Positions 34,450 through 45,637 of a DNA stretch of 64,000 nucleotides are shown here, in pieces (position 1 is the stretch's first letter; each line of letters begins with the position of its first letter). Source of the DNA: Hemerocallis citrina (lineage: Eukaryota; Streptophyta; Magnoliopsida; Asparagales; Asphodelaceae). The notes beneath the pieces are model-generated. The model searched no databases and was not told the DNA's origin. It worked only from the letters and a program-made list of their open reading frames with translations. The stretch spans positions 187,719,947 through 187,783,946 of the forward strand of contig CM030366.1 of assembly GCA_017893485.1 (NCBI GenBank), written 5' to 3'. The position numbers were made by a program, and so were the translations under genes.

Positions 34450-35927
34450 ATCAGGTACCAGGCCGTGGTCCAACGGCTATTGACGTCCTTCGATGAGTCG
34501 GCGGTCTTAAGGATCCCCAAGGAGCAGAACGCCCAGGCCAATGCCCTGTCAAAGTTAGCTTCCTTATCCTTTGAAGGTCTCGACCGGACCGTCCTGATCG
34601 AAGTCCTCCTGAAGCCAAGTACAGATTTCCCTGAGGCTCTCTGCGTCGAAGACGGAGTTCCTCCTGACGACTGGACCACTCTTATCAAGAAATTTCTAAT
34701 CAAGAGAGAGCTCCCCGAAGACCGGACTGAAGCAAGGCGAGTCAGGGTCCGTTCAGAAAGGTTCATTGTGATCGATGCAACCCTCTTTAAAAGGTTATAC
34801 ATAACAACAGATGGGAGACCCTACCTCCGCTGCTTGACACTTGATGAAGCAAAGTATGCCCTCAAGGAACTGCACGAGGGGATCGGCGGATGCCACATGG
34901 GAAGCCGCTCGCTCGCGCTAAAGGCATTGAATCACGGGTACTACTGGCCCACTATGCTGCAAGATGCCCTCACCCTAGTGAAGAAGTGAGGTCCCTATCA
35001 ACGGTTCTCCCCCATGAAGAGGGCTCTGCAAGCAAATCTCCGTTCCCTGGCCAGTTCAACTCCCTTTGCAATGTGGGGGATGGATCTGGTAGGCCCATTT
35101 CCGAAGGGAACGGGCCAACGAAAGTTTCTCATAATGGCGATCGACTACTTCACGAAGTGGATCGAGGCGAGCCATTAGCAACGATCACCGAGCAACAGAA
35201 CCAACAGTTTTTCTGGAAACACAACGTCTGTTGGTTCGAGATCCCACAAGTGCACATCACGGACAATGGAACTCAATTTGCTGGTAAGCACTTTCGCAAG
35301 TTCTGCGAAGATCTCGGGATCCAGCAACGCTTCTCCTCAGTGTGCCACCCCCAGTCCAACGGTCAGGTTGAGAACGCGAACCGCCAAATCCTCGATGGCC
35401 TCAAGAAACGACTCGATAACTCTTCTAAGGGGTTATGGGTCGATGAGCTGCCAAGCGTTCTCTGGGCCCACCGAACGACAAAGAGAATCCCCACTGGAGA
35501 GTCTCCGTTCAATCTGACAAACGGTGCGCAGGCCGTCATTCCCCTGGAAATCGGGATCCCTTCGCCCCGCATCATGGCTTTCGATGAAGCAAGCAACTCT
35601 GCACAGCTGCGAGCCGACCTGGACCTCATAGACGAGGTCAGGGAGAAGTCCGCCATTAGAAGAAGCATCTACGAACAAAGGATCGAAAGGTTCTACAACA
35701 AGAAGGTGCGTTCCACCAACATCATACTCGGAGACCTCGTCCTCCGAAAGTTGGCGGTATCCAATCCCGGTCAGAAAAGAAAATTGGCCCCAAACTGGGA
35801 GGGCCCTTACAAAGTATCTGAGGTCATGCGTCCGAGGACGTACCGCCTAACCAACTCAGAAGGCAGGGCCGTCAAAAGGCTCTGGAATGCGGAGCACCTC
35901 ATCAAGTTCCTAGGAGGAGAGGATTAG
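34450..35927 (+). pseudogene. Gypsy integrase
   Basis: 34447-34989 carries the linker and the zinc-binding region (LHEGIGGCHMGSRSLALKAL, HGYYWPTMLQDA). A stop replaces the first Cys of the expected CxxC at 34987. The frame then changes to WGMDLVGPFPKGTGQRKFLI near 35068. 34890-35927 continues with VHITDNGTQFAGKHF, HPQSNGQVENANR (catalytic D and E) and a C-terminal LAPNWEGPYKVSEV block ending AEHLIKFLGGED. It marks the end of pol. Confidence 0.85.
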
Positions 35928-36065
35928 CTTCCATCCCATGTAAATTATGAAGAATGTAACCGGCACGTCGTGCCTCGTTTTCTGTAAAGTTCAAATATGT
36001 TGTAAATATGCCAGCTTTCTTAAAACAAGTTTGTAGCTTCGTATTGATTCCCATTAAAAAACATG

Positions 36066-36742
36066 CTTACGGCTCGGCACTCGGATAGCATCGCAAGCCA
36101 GAAAAGCTTTCCTTACAAGTTTACAGCTCGGCGCTCGGATAGAATTGCGAGCTAGAAAAGCTTCCTTTACAAGCTTACGGCTCGGCGCTCGAATAGAATC
36201 GCGAGCCAGAAAAGCTTCCTTTACAAGCTTACGGCTCGACGCTCGGATAGCAGCACGAGCCAAGAAAGCTTCTCTTACAAGCTTACGGCTCAGCGCTCGA
36301 ATAGCAGCGCGAGCCAGAAAAGCTTCTCTTACAAGTTTACAACTCGACGCTCGGATAGCATCGCAAGCCAGAAAAGCTTCCCTTACAAGCTTACGGCTCG
36401 GCGCTCGGATAGAATCGTGAGCCAGAAAAGCTTCCTTTACAAGCTTACGGCTCGGCGCTCGAATAGAATTGCGAGCCAGAAAAGCTTCCTTTACAAGCTT
36501 ACGGCTCGGCGCTCGGATAGCAGCGCGAGCCAAGAAAGCTTCTCTTACAAGCTTACGGCTCAGCGCTCGGATAGCAGCGCGAGCCAGAAAAGCTTCTCTT
36601 ACAAGTTTACGGCTCGCCGCTCGGATAGCAGCGCGAGCTAGAAAAGCTTCTCTTACAAGTTTACGGCTCGGCGCTCGGATATAATCGCGAGCCAGAAAAG
36701 CATCCTTTACAAGCTTACAGCTCGGCGCTTGGATACACGAAA
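36066..36742. repeat. Gypsy array 1: 54-bp tandem repeat
   Basis: About 12.5 copies of a 54-bp unit with core CTCGGCGCTCGGATAGCAT then CGCGAGCC, AGAAAAGCTTC and TACAAGCTTACGG. Because 54 is divisible by three, several frames stay open on both strands. There are no unique spacers. Confidence 0.93.
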
Positions 36743-37740
36743 GCCGTCTTCCTGAGAACAAGTGTAGGGGCTCGTCGTCGACCTCAAGCAAGGTCGAGAC
36801 TTTCTTCAAAGCACCTTGACCGATACACTCGGTGACGACCTTTAGCTACACCCGTTACTGGCTTTCTCCCCGGTATGGGGGCTCGGCATTTTCCCCTAGC
36901 ATGATTTGGGCTTCTTCAAGCCCATCAACCTATGCACGAGGCAGCAACCGCCAGCTACACCCGTGCCGTCTTCCTGAGAACAAGTGTGGGGGCTCGTCGT
37001 CGACCTTGTGCAAGGCCAAGGCTTTCTTCAAAGCACCTCGACCAATATGCTCGGCGACGACCTTCAGCTACACCCGTTACTGGCTTTCTCCCCGGTGTGG
37101 GGGCTCGGCATCTGTCCCTAGCATGGTTTGGGCTTCTTCAAACCCATCAACCTATGCACGAGGCGGCAACCGCCAGCTACACCCGTGCCGTCTTCCTGAG
37201 AACAAGTGCGGGGCTCGTCGTCGACCTCGAGCAAGGCCGAGGCTTTCTTCAGAGAAACTCGACCGATACGCTTGGCGACGACCTTCAGCTACACCCTTTA
37301 TTGGCTTTCTCCCCGGTGTGGGGGCTCGGCATCTGCCCCTAGCATGGTTTGGGCTTCTTCGAGCCCATCAACCTATTCACGAGGCGATAACCACCAGCTA
37401 TACCCATGCCGTCTTCCTGAGAACAAGTGTGGGGGCTCGTCGTCGACCTCGAGCAAGGCCGGGACTTTCTTTAAAGCACCTCGACCGATACGCTCGGCGA
37501 CGACCTTCAGCTACGCCCGTTACTGGCTCTCCCTGGTGTGGGGGCTCGGCATCTGCCACTAGCATGGTTTGGGCTCCTTCAAGTCCATCAACCTATGCAC
37601 AAGGTGGCAACCGCCAGCTACACCCATGCCATCTTGCTGAGAACAGAAGTAGGGGATCGTCGTCGACCTCAAGCGAGGCCGAGGCTTTCTTCAAAGCCAC
37701 TCGACCGATACGCTCGGTGACGACCTTACACCACGACTAC
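36743..37740. repeat. Gypsy array 2: about 222-bp tandem repeat
   Basis: Units start at 36743, 36965, 37187, 37408 and 37628 (GCCGTCTTCCTGAGAACA, slightly changed in the last). Each contains CTCGTCGTCGACCT, a TACACCCGTTACTGGCTTT block and CTAGCATGGTTTGGGCT. About 4.5 copies. Confidence 0.93.
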
Positions 37741-38440
37741 TTCAGCAAAATTTTCATTAAGGTTTAGAGCGTCCGCCTTCGGCAGACGCCCCGAGCTTCG
37801 AGTCGATTGATTAACCCTCCTCTCGCCCGCGAACAAATCAGGGTTTGCAGCTATCACAAGCCAAAACCCCAAATTGTTCAAGGACGGCAGGGTCGCCGCC
37901 GACCCTCCAAACCAATTGGTCGGCCCACAACTCACCAGCGAACAACCCGGGGTCTTACGGCCCTCAAGGCCAAAAACCCAGAATTGTTCGAGGGTGATTT
38001 GTGTGCCTCCAATCCGAAGCCCTCGGAAAAGTTTTAATTCTAAGGCGCCCACCTTCGGCAGGCTCCCAAGTCGAGTGGCAGATCAGCCACTCTCACTTCT
38101 TGACAACCAATAAAGGGGAGTGGGAGTTATATAGCCTCCTGAGAAGCACCATTATTGTGCCTGGGAACCCCAAACGGCAGAAGGCGAAACATCGCCATTA
38201 TTGCTTATTGGAAGGCGAAATGTCGCCATTAATGACAGTCAAAAGGCAAAATGCCACTGCGTATGCGCCCGCTACGCCAAGTCACCTCGGTGGCGACCTT
38301 CTGCCTACCGAGCCCGACAACAATCCTCGCCCAATGAAACAATCAAGGTTCAGGAAATCAAATTCTTTTTATTATTACTCATCGCACGCCTGTAACGGCG
38401 GCACAAATACAATGAACAGCTTACAACTCACTCACGCTCA
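37741..38440. other. Spacer between array 2 and antisense gene
   Basis: No coding match. It holds a diverged direct repeat: CCGCCTTCGGCAGACGCC near 37770 and CCACCTTCGGCAGGCTCCC near 38049, and CCCCAAATTGTTCAAGG at 37865 versus CCCAGAATTGTTCGAGG at 37977. Confidence 0.6.
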
Positions 38441-38446
38441 CTCGGC

Positions 38447-41400
38447 TTAAAACTCGAATTCGGCGCTTCCCTCGGGGTTCCTCTCATGCTCGGCTGGCCC
38501 GACCTGGGAAGTCACCCCTGCCACCGAGCTTCCCGCATCATCAGGCTGGGCACCCTCCCATAAAAAGGTCGGAGACGGTCCCGGTACCGAATTGCTCGCC
38601 TCCTCGATCAAACCGACACCTAACACCAGCTTCAGCCTACAGATCTCCAACTCCTTCTCAACAATGGCCTTGCGAAAAAAAGACTCCGATGCCGACCGCC
38701 CACTCGAGGCATCCGAGATCGACCAGTTCGTCTCCATTACCCACCAGTGCCGGTCGGCTATGGCCTTCTTCAGACGAGCGACCTCCAGACCGAGCTCCCT
38801 AGACCTGTTCACAAAATAATTCACGGCGGCCGCTCGGTCCCGAGCCTGTTTTCGCTTGCGAGCCAGAGACACCTCCATGGCCTCCTTCCCCGCTCGGACC
38901 AGGGATCCCTCGGCAGAAACAGGGTCGGCACCCAAGACCTCGTTCTACCAAAAAGATGAGAGAAAACAACCAGTCACGAAGGAGACTAAAAATTGTGCAA
39001 GTTACGAAGCCTCAGCCAAAAAGCTATCTTTCATTACTTTTAAAAATTAGGCTACAAAATTGCGGTGGCCAGTCCGCGCGAGACATATACAATCAAAAAA
39101 TAAAGAAAAGCCTAATCTATGCTTGAGGGGGGGGTGGCACCTCTTCGTCAGCCTGGTCATCCCCCATCTTCTCGCCACCAGGAGTCGGCTGAAGGTCCGA
39201 CTGCCAGTTATAGTGGAGGTGGTCGACATTCTGCTCCGGATAGATCCTCCGAAAATGCTCCTTGGCACGGTCGTAGGCCTCGTCCTGCGCCATGATCAAG
39301 GCATCAGCTGAGGTGAACTCCATCTGCTCCAAGGCCTTCCGACCCTTCACGGCCTCTTCCTAGATCTTCTTCTCAAGGCGCTCCATGTCCTTCTTGTGGT
39401 GGTCGAAGATCGAGGCCATCTGGGCCTCGTGAACGGCTTCCATGCTCTTAGCCTCTTTCAGATCGTCCGTAACCTTGTTCAGCTCGCGAAGATACTTCTC
39501 CGCATTCCTCCTCTCGACGATGATCTCCCTTTCCAAGCACTTTTAAAAGTGCTGCCCATGAAGCATCGCCTGTCCGAGGTTGAAAAATTCAGATAAATCC
39601 TTTTATCAAAACCCAATACTAGGTCACAAACACTTACCGAGACCTACGCCTGGGACCACCGCATGAAGGGCTGGTCCGACGTCTGCACCGCCAGAGCCAT
39701 CCGATCCCGCTCGGTGGCAATTTTCCTGATGAGTTCGATGGCCACGGGACCTCCGAGCAGGGAATCCCCTTGAACAATTGACCAATCGGGAGGGAAGGGC
39801 CGCAGCCCCTGTTGCCCCACCATCTGCTCGGCAGTGGGTCGAGGTGGGGAAGCCTCTGCTCCAGGACCTCCACGGTCCTCTTACTGCTCGAGCTACCCCC
39901 CGCATCCCGAGACATCCTCGGCGTGTGGGGGTGTTGCCTCTTGGTCTTCTTCATGGGAGACGGATCCTCGGCCGCCGGGGTTGGTCCCTTACCGGACCCC
40001 GCACCCTGAGCAGCCAGCTTTTCCTGCTCTGCCTTCTTTGCCCTCTCTGCCCTCCTCTTGTCGGCAATAGCTAGCAAGGCACGCCTGTCATCAACCTGCT
40101 GGGACGTCATCTCTACAAAAATAAAAGAAGAAGGGCTAACGTTAACACGAATGCAGAAAGATACAAAATTTCATAACAAAAACACACTAGGGTTGGCTGG
40201 GCTCAGTCCGGCCTGGGCCATGTGTATCTTCGTCACTCGAGGCCACACTATACTATGCCCCCCAATAATTTTCTCAACCTTCTTCCACTCCTTCTCCGAC
40301 AAGTCGCTGCGCTTCGAAGGCCTATGGTTCGGCTTGAAGAAATTCCAAAAGGTCGGAATCCCCAAGACTTCTCGCTCCGGACTACGAAATATTTCTCTTT
40401 CCACCTTTTGATGGAATCCGGATGGCCATGCATCACCTTTTTGTGAGGCCTAGGCGAGAAATAAAATATCCCCTCCGCATCGCCTAGCGAGCTGATCTCT
40501 AAGATGGCGCGCAAGTATGTCAACCTCGGCTTAACCCCCTTTTCTTGGCACTTCAAGATGAAACAGATCAAGTGCTTCCAAGAGTTGGGGCCATAATGCA
40601 TCGGGCTTAGCTTTGCCCAATTCAGAACCCGCTTAACAAAGGGGTGCAATGGCAGCCTTAGTCCCGAGATGAAGGCATCCTCGGGAAAGATGCAATAACC
40701 TGGTGCGAGGGTTGTAGTTGGGCGAATGCCGGGGCTCGGAATCAAGACTTCGAACTCCTGGGGAATGAAGTAGGCAGCCCTCAAAATATGGAGGTAGTCC
40801 GCTTTCAATGCACATGGAATGCCGTCCATCCGGATCTTCACCCGACTCTCGTTGCCCGGTAAGGGAGGAAGAGGGTCCACATCTTTGACATCGTCAGGAT
40901 ACATCCTGATCGACCCTGGGTTTTTAAAAGAGACGGGGGAAAATTCAAACCCCGGCCTAGGCGCATACTTGTCCGGAGGAGGGGGGCTATCCGGAAGGCT
41001 TAACTTCCTCTTCTTTCGACGAGGACGAGCCTTCTTCTCAGGAGACGAGGTCGACAAGGGTGGCAAAGGTGGAAGGTCATCCTCGACCTCGACTGCTCCT
41101 CCTACTGTGCCTTCGCCAGCACCTTCCTGATTGGGCTCCCCTTCATCTTCATCATCCTCAACAACGACATGTCCCTCAGGATCCTGATCCTCCTCATCCT
41201 CCTCCTCATCCTTCTCATCCTCCTCCTTATCCTCCTTATCCTCCTCCTCATCCTCGACGTCCTCCTCCCCGCCCTCATCCACGGGCTCCTTCCCCGGCCT
41301 TCGGGATCTCAGTGGCGACACAACGAAGACCACATAACCACCGCCGTCCGACCCGGAGTCTGTCAGAAATTCCTCCTTAACCACATATTTGCTCAAGGAC

Positions 41401-41477
41401 GAAGACGTCTCTGACTCAGCCTCCTTTGCGGAGCAACCTGACGAGCTTGCCTCGGAGCTGGACTGAGGGCGCGACAT
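38447..41477 (-). pseudogene. Gypsy antisense gene (PF04195-like protein), multi-exon, damaged
   Basis: Minus-strand coding blocks. Block 1 (41477-40248): Ser-rich start, a long Glu/Asp tract at residues about 60-120, then a globular part with VLIPSPGIRPTTTL, LRLPLHPFVKRVLNWAKL, PNSWKHLICFILKCQEKG. This resembles the plant 'putative gypsy type transposon' family (PF04195). A frameshift near 40370 continues it in 40404-40171 (FWNFFKPNHRPSKRSDLSEK). Block 2 (40110-39640): basic start, then DWSIVQGDSLLGGPVAIELI, ending at a GTAAGT donor (39642-39647). Block 3 (about 39598-39117): charged coiled coil, EAYDRAKEHFRRIYPEQN, acidic C terminus. Block 4 (38935-38447) is a Lys/Arg/Glu-rich coil and may be a second ORF. 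Antisense ORFs between pol and the 3' LTR are documented in Tat elements; their role is unknown. Confidence 0.72.
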
Positions 41478-41789
41478 TACTAGACAAAAATACTAACCTG
41501 AGATATATACCATGCAATCACCGGAAAAGTTGCTGATGGCAAGTAAGACCCTGTTCTTAAAAAAGTTGGAAAATGCAAGTAAAGAAATGAAGGAAAGAAA
41601 AGTGGGGAGGGGGAGATTTATAGCGGAGAAAGCGACTCCTCGATTTTCGCAACAAGATCTGGCCATAGGATCTTGATCATCAAGATCTAATGGCCGCTAA
41701 GATCTAGAGTCACCTCGATTCTTGTGCACATGACGTCAGCAGTTGGCACAAAATTACCCTAATGCCCCCAGGTCTTTTCCAACAAACGC

Positions 41790-43180
41790 TTTTTTCGACA
41801 AGTCAAAAAGCTCGACGCTCGGATCTCATCGCGAGCCCCAATTACGTCTTCTATTTCAACAGAATGGTCGACACTCAGATGACATCACGAGCCACAAACA
41901 CCTCCCCTATTTTACATGAGGCTCGAAGCACGGATGGCATCGCGAGCCCCAAACCCCTCATTTATTTCACATAAGGGTCGACGCTCGGATGGCATCGCGA
42001 GCCCCAATTTTCTCTTCTATTCAACAGAAGGGTCGACGCTCGGATGGCATTGCGAGCCCCAATTTCCTCTTCTATTTCAACAGAAGGCTCGGAGCTCGGA
42101 TGACATCGCGAGCCCCAATTTTCTCTTTTATTCAGCAGAAGGGTCGACGCTCGGATGGCATCGCAAGCCCTAAACCCCTCCTTTATTTCACATAAGGGTC
42201 GACGCTCGGATGACATCGCGAGCCCCAATTTCCTCTTCTATTTCAACAGAAGGCTCGGAGCTCGGATGGCATCGCGAGCCCCAATTTCCTCTTCTATTCA
42301 ACAGAAGGGTCGACGCTCGGATGACATCGCGAGCCCCAAACCCTTCCTCTATTTCACATAAGGATCGGAGCTCGGATGGCATCGTGAGCCCCAATTCCCT
42401 CTTCTATTCAACAGAAGGGTCGACGCTCGGATGGCATCGCGAGCCACAAACTCCTCCTCTATTCACAGGGGGCTCGGAGCTCGGATGACATCACGAGCCC
42501 CAATTTCCTCTTCTATTCAACAGAAGGGTCGACGCTCGGATGGTTTCGTGAGCCCCAAACCCCTCCATTATTTCACATAAGGGTCGACGCTCGAATGACA
42601 TCGCGAGCCCTCATTTTCTCTTCTATTTCACCAGAAGGCTCGGATTCGGATGGCATCGCGAGCCCCAATTTCCTCTTCTATTCAACAGAAGGGTCGACGC
42701 TCGGATGGCATCGCAAGCCCCAAACCCCTCCTTTATTTCACATAAGGCTCGAAGCTCGGATGGCATCGCGAGCCCCAATTTCCTCTTCTATTCAACAGAA
42801 GGGTCGATGCTCGGATGGCATCACGAGCCCCAAACCCCTCCTCTATGTCACGTAAGGCTCGGAGCTCGAATGGCATCGCGAGCCCCAATTTCCTCTTCTA
42901 TTCAATAGAAGAGTCGACGCTCGGATGGCATCGTGAGCCCTAAACCCCTACTCTATTTCACATAAGGCTCGAAGCTCGGATGGCATCGCGAGCCCCAATT
43001 CCCTCTTCTATTCAACAGAAGGGTCGACGCTCAGATGGCATCGCCAGCCACAAACTCCTCCTCTATTCACTGGGGGCCCGGAGCTCGGGTGACGCCGCGA
43101 GCTCCAAAACCCTCCTCTATTCACAGGAGGCCCGGAGCTTGGATGGCACCGCGAGCCCCAAAACCCTCCTCTATCCAACT
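41790..43180. repeat. Gypsy array 3: 55- to 56-bp tandem repeat
   Basis: About 24 copies of a unit with core GCTCGGATGGCATCGCGAG, followed by CCCCAATTTCCTCTTCTATT and AACAGAAGG. Two alternating versions occur (GGGTCGACGCTCGG and GGCTCGGAGCTCGG), so the higher-order period is about 111 bp. The core is nearly the same as in array 1. Confidence 0.93.
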
Positions 43181-43570
43181 GGCGAGGGGCTCGTCTGCCG
43201 ACCCCCCATGCTCGGCAAGAAGACCCCTGCTCGGCAGATCTTGATGTCCCCTTTCTCTTCCAACTAGTGAGGGGATCGTCTTTACCGACCCTCGACGCTC
43301 GGTAAGCCGAGCTCTAAACACGACAGACCTTGACGTACCCTTGCTCTTCCCATTACCGAGAGGATCGTCTGCCGACCCTCTACACTCATCTACTGACCTC
43401 AGACATTCGGTAAGCCGAACTCCAACTCGACAGACCTCGACACCCCCTTGCTCTTCCAACTAGCGAGGGGATCATCTGCCGACCCTCGAAGCTCGTCTTC
43501 CGCCCCTCAATGCTCATCTACCGACCATCGACGCTCGTCTGCCGACCCTAGGGGGTCGGCCAGCGTTGCC
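43181..43570. repeat. Gypsy array 4: GAGGGGATCGTCTGCCGACC repeat
   Basis: Four or five degenerate units of roughly 90-110 bp, each with GAGGGGMTCGTCTGCCGACC, CTCGGTAAGCCGAGCTC and CAGACCTTGACG. The run 43571-43756 up to the LTR holds the polypurine tract and nothing else. Confidence 0.75.
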
Positions 43571-43756
43571 CCAACTCTTCGACGCCTGGCACCCCGAATG
43601 ACTCCAATAGGGGATCCCTTCATCCTACCCCTCTGGCCTCTTCTGGAAGGGACATATCCTATTCCTCGCCACACACACCACCCTGCTCTTCCTACAGAGG
43701 CAAAGAACCACTCCTACATGACTGGATCACCCAGCCCTCTAGGGATGGGGGGCTCC

Positions 43757-44337
43757 TGATATGGGTCAGATGACGTGGCCCCTCCTGGCCACGAGATCCC
43801 CTCATACAGCATGCGCCATCGGATCATCTGGATCCGCCACATCATCACGAAAACTGCCCAGGCCTCTGCCGCGCCAGCTTGGAAACTGCCCAGGCCTCCG
43901 CCATGTCAGCCCTATACCACTTGGGCTTCTCCCGCTTCAGGTCCATGGGCAACCGGGTCCAGACCCGGTCCCAAACGGGTCCAGACCCGGTTGGCTTCTT
44001 CTATAAATACCAGATCCTCTACCCCTTTATCCAGGTAATCAATCTTTCCCCCTCAAAACCCTAGTTACTGTTACTCTCTCAGTAGCTGACTAGTTCGCCG
44101 GAGGGTCTGCCACCGGGACCAACCCCTGTGTTCCTAGACCGTGTGCATGTGACACGAGACCTCGGATCCGAGCCTCCTGGTCCGAGCCGAGCATCCAGTC
44201 TTCACCTCACTCCCGCCTACTTCCTAACCGTTCGCCCAGCTGAGGGTCGTCCGTACCGGAGCTTCCTCCACCAATACAAATCGAGAAGAACTCACGCCTG
44301 GTGCATCCACACGCCTCCCCAAAAACAAACCGCATCA
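43757..44337 (+). repeat. Gypsy 3' LTR
   Basis: 581 bp, preceded by the polypurine tract GGGATGGGGGGCTCC. TATAAATA at 44002-44009. Compared with the 5' LTR it carries a duplicated CTGCCCAGGCCTC-type segment near 43855-43905. Confidence 0.92.
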
Positions 44338-44342
44338 CTAAA

Positions 44343-44823
44343 TATCTTAATTCAGTAGTGATAGCGTAGTCTGATGCAAAAGTATGATTCAAATTTGTAA
44401 AGATCCTGATTGATAACAAAGTTAAGAAACTATAGTTATCTTTATCTTAGAGGTACAACTTAAAGTTATGTTTTAACTTGCGTTCGAACTTGACACTACG
44501 GTAGTTCATAAAATTAGATTAAATGAAGTTTGAATACTAGTAGGTAACTCATTTTTTACAATGAGATAATCACAGTTATCTTTAATCTAGAATTCCAAAA
44601 TACTAAAGTTAGAGATAACTGGAGTTAACTTTGTCCCAGGATAAGGGCCGAATAGCATTAACAATCAGCCACAACAAAACTTTTCAACATAATCTTAATA
44701 AAAAAATCAAGACACCTCATAATATTTGCATTTCAATTAAGAAATGCCCTAACATTATTTTCTAGTATATAAACCCCCTCGTACGTTAACTTTCTTTTGT
44801 TAAAACCAAAGGGCAAACTTTAA
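44343..44823. other. AT-rich DNA between Gypsy element and LINE-3
   Basis: No gene. The target duplication CTAAA of the Gypsy element is at its left edge. The right edge is uncertain because the LINE-3 5' end is not sharply defined. Confidence 0.5.
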
Positions 44824-45637
44824 AAAACTATACTACTGCACATTCTCAAGAAAGAACAGTATCCTTCCTCCCCTCTCGTTGATTCTTCAGATCCGGTGCC
44901 CCCTCTCTCTGCACCCTCCCCTTCCTTTCATTAAAGTTTTTCCCCTCTTCTAATTCTCCAAACCCTTTTCATCTTCCCCCATTCTGTCCCCTTTTGCTCC
45001 CCGGATTCTCTCTCCCTCCTGTGGAGTCTGATGCGGTAGCTCCATCATCTCCTCCAGCGCCAGCCTAGAGGATCTCTTCCCCTGAGCTGTCTCTTCCGGC
45101 TGTTCGTAGGCGTCCCTGCTCCTTCATCGGCACCAGATTGGAGTGTCCTCCTCCCGTTCTTCGGCCTCTCCGAAGCTCTGGTCCTCTTTGACTGAGGCTG
45201 TCGGCCCTCCGCTCGCTAGCGCTCCTATCATTGTAAGTTTGTTTTTAGCTCCATTTTTTGTTTCCAGCATTGTGGCTTCTAATTGGGGATCTCTGTTGGT
45301 AGATCTATTCCTTTGGTGGTCAATTTGGTCATCGCGACCGGTTGGCATTGGGACTCTTGTGTACTCGTCTCTCTCCTTTGTCAATGATCTCCTCACTCGT
45401 CTTAGTTGGGTTTTCCCACCTAATCTCTCTCCTCATTCTTCTTCGTCTTCCTCTTTGGCGAGACTTCTGAGTCGCTTTACTCAACTAATTCTCGTCTGTC
45501 TCATACTTCCTACCATTCGGTAGGGTGTTTGATGCCCACCGACTCCAGTTCTCCATTGCCAGTGCCCCGCCCCTCTCTCCTCTCTACCAGGAGAGGCATC
45601 CTCTATTTTTGGGCCTAGTCCCTGTGTGTAGGCCCAT

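Larger units (their letters stand above)
29830..44337 (+). mobile_element. Tat-type Ty3/Gypsy retrotransposon with antisense gene
   Basis: LTRs at 29830-30394 and 43757-44337 begin TGATATGGGTCAG and end CCGCATCA; TSD CTAAA at 29825-29829 and 44338-44342. Sense gag-protease-RT-RNase H-second RNase H-integrase spans about 30479-35927. Then follow about 7.8 kb with four repeat arrays and a minus-strand gene. Integrase after RT defines Ty3/Gypsy; the extra RNase H and the antisense ORF between pol and the 3' LTR are known traits of the Tat/Ogre/Retand group. The LTRs differ by many substitutions and a 28-bp tandem duplication in the right copy. Confidence 0.93.

Noticed and set aside
36054..36809. 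251-aa minus-strand ORF of 18-residue repeats (LVREAFLARAAIRA)
   Set aside because: It is the translation of the 54-bp tandem array; frames on both strands stay open because 54 is a multiple of three. No protein family.
36832..37767. 311-aa plus-strand ORF
   Set aside because: Read-through of the 222-bp array (also a multiple of three) within a retrotransposon non-coding region.
40633..41380. Plus-strand Pro/His- and Leu/Ile-rich ORFs
   Set aside because: Complement of the acidic GAGGA-type tract of the antisense gene; low complexity.
36066..43180. CRISPR-like arrays
   Set aside because: Repeat units are contiguous without unique spacers, in a plant retrotransposon.
44816..44823. AAACTTT as proof of the LINE-3 5' end
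   Set aside because: Seven bases in an AT-rich context is too weak; the boundary is given as approximate.
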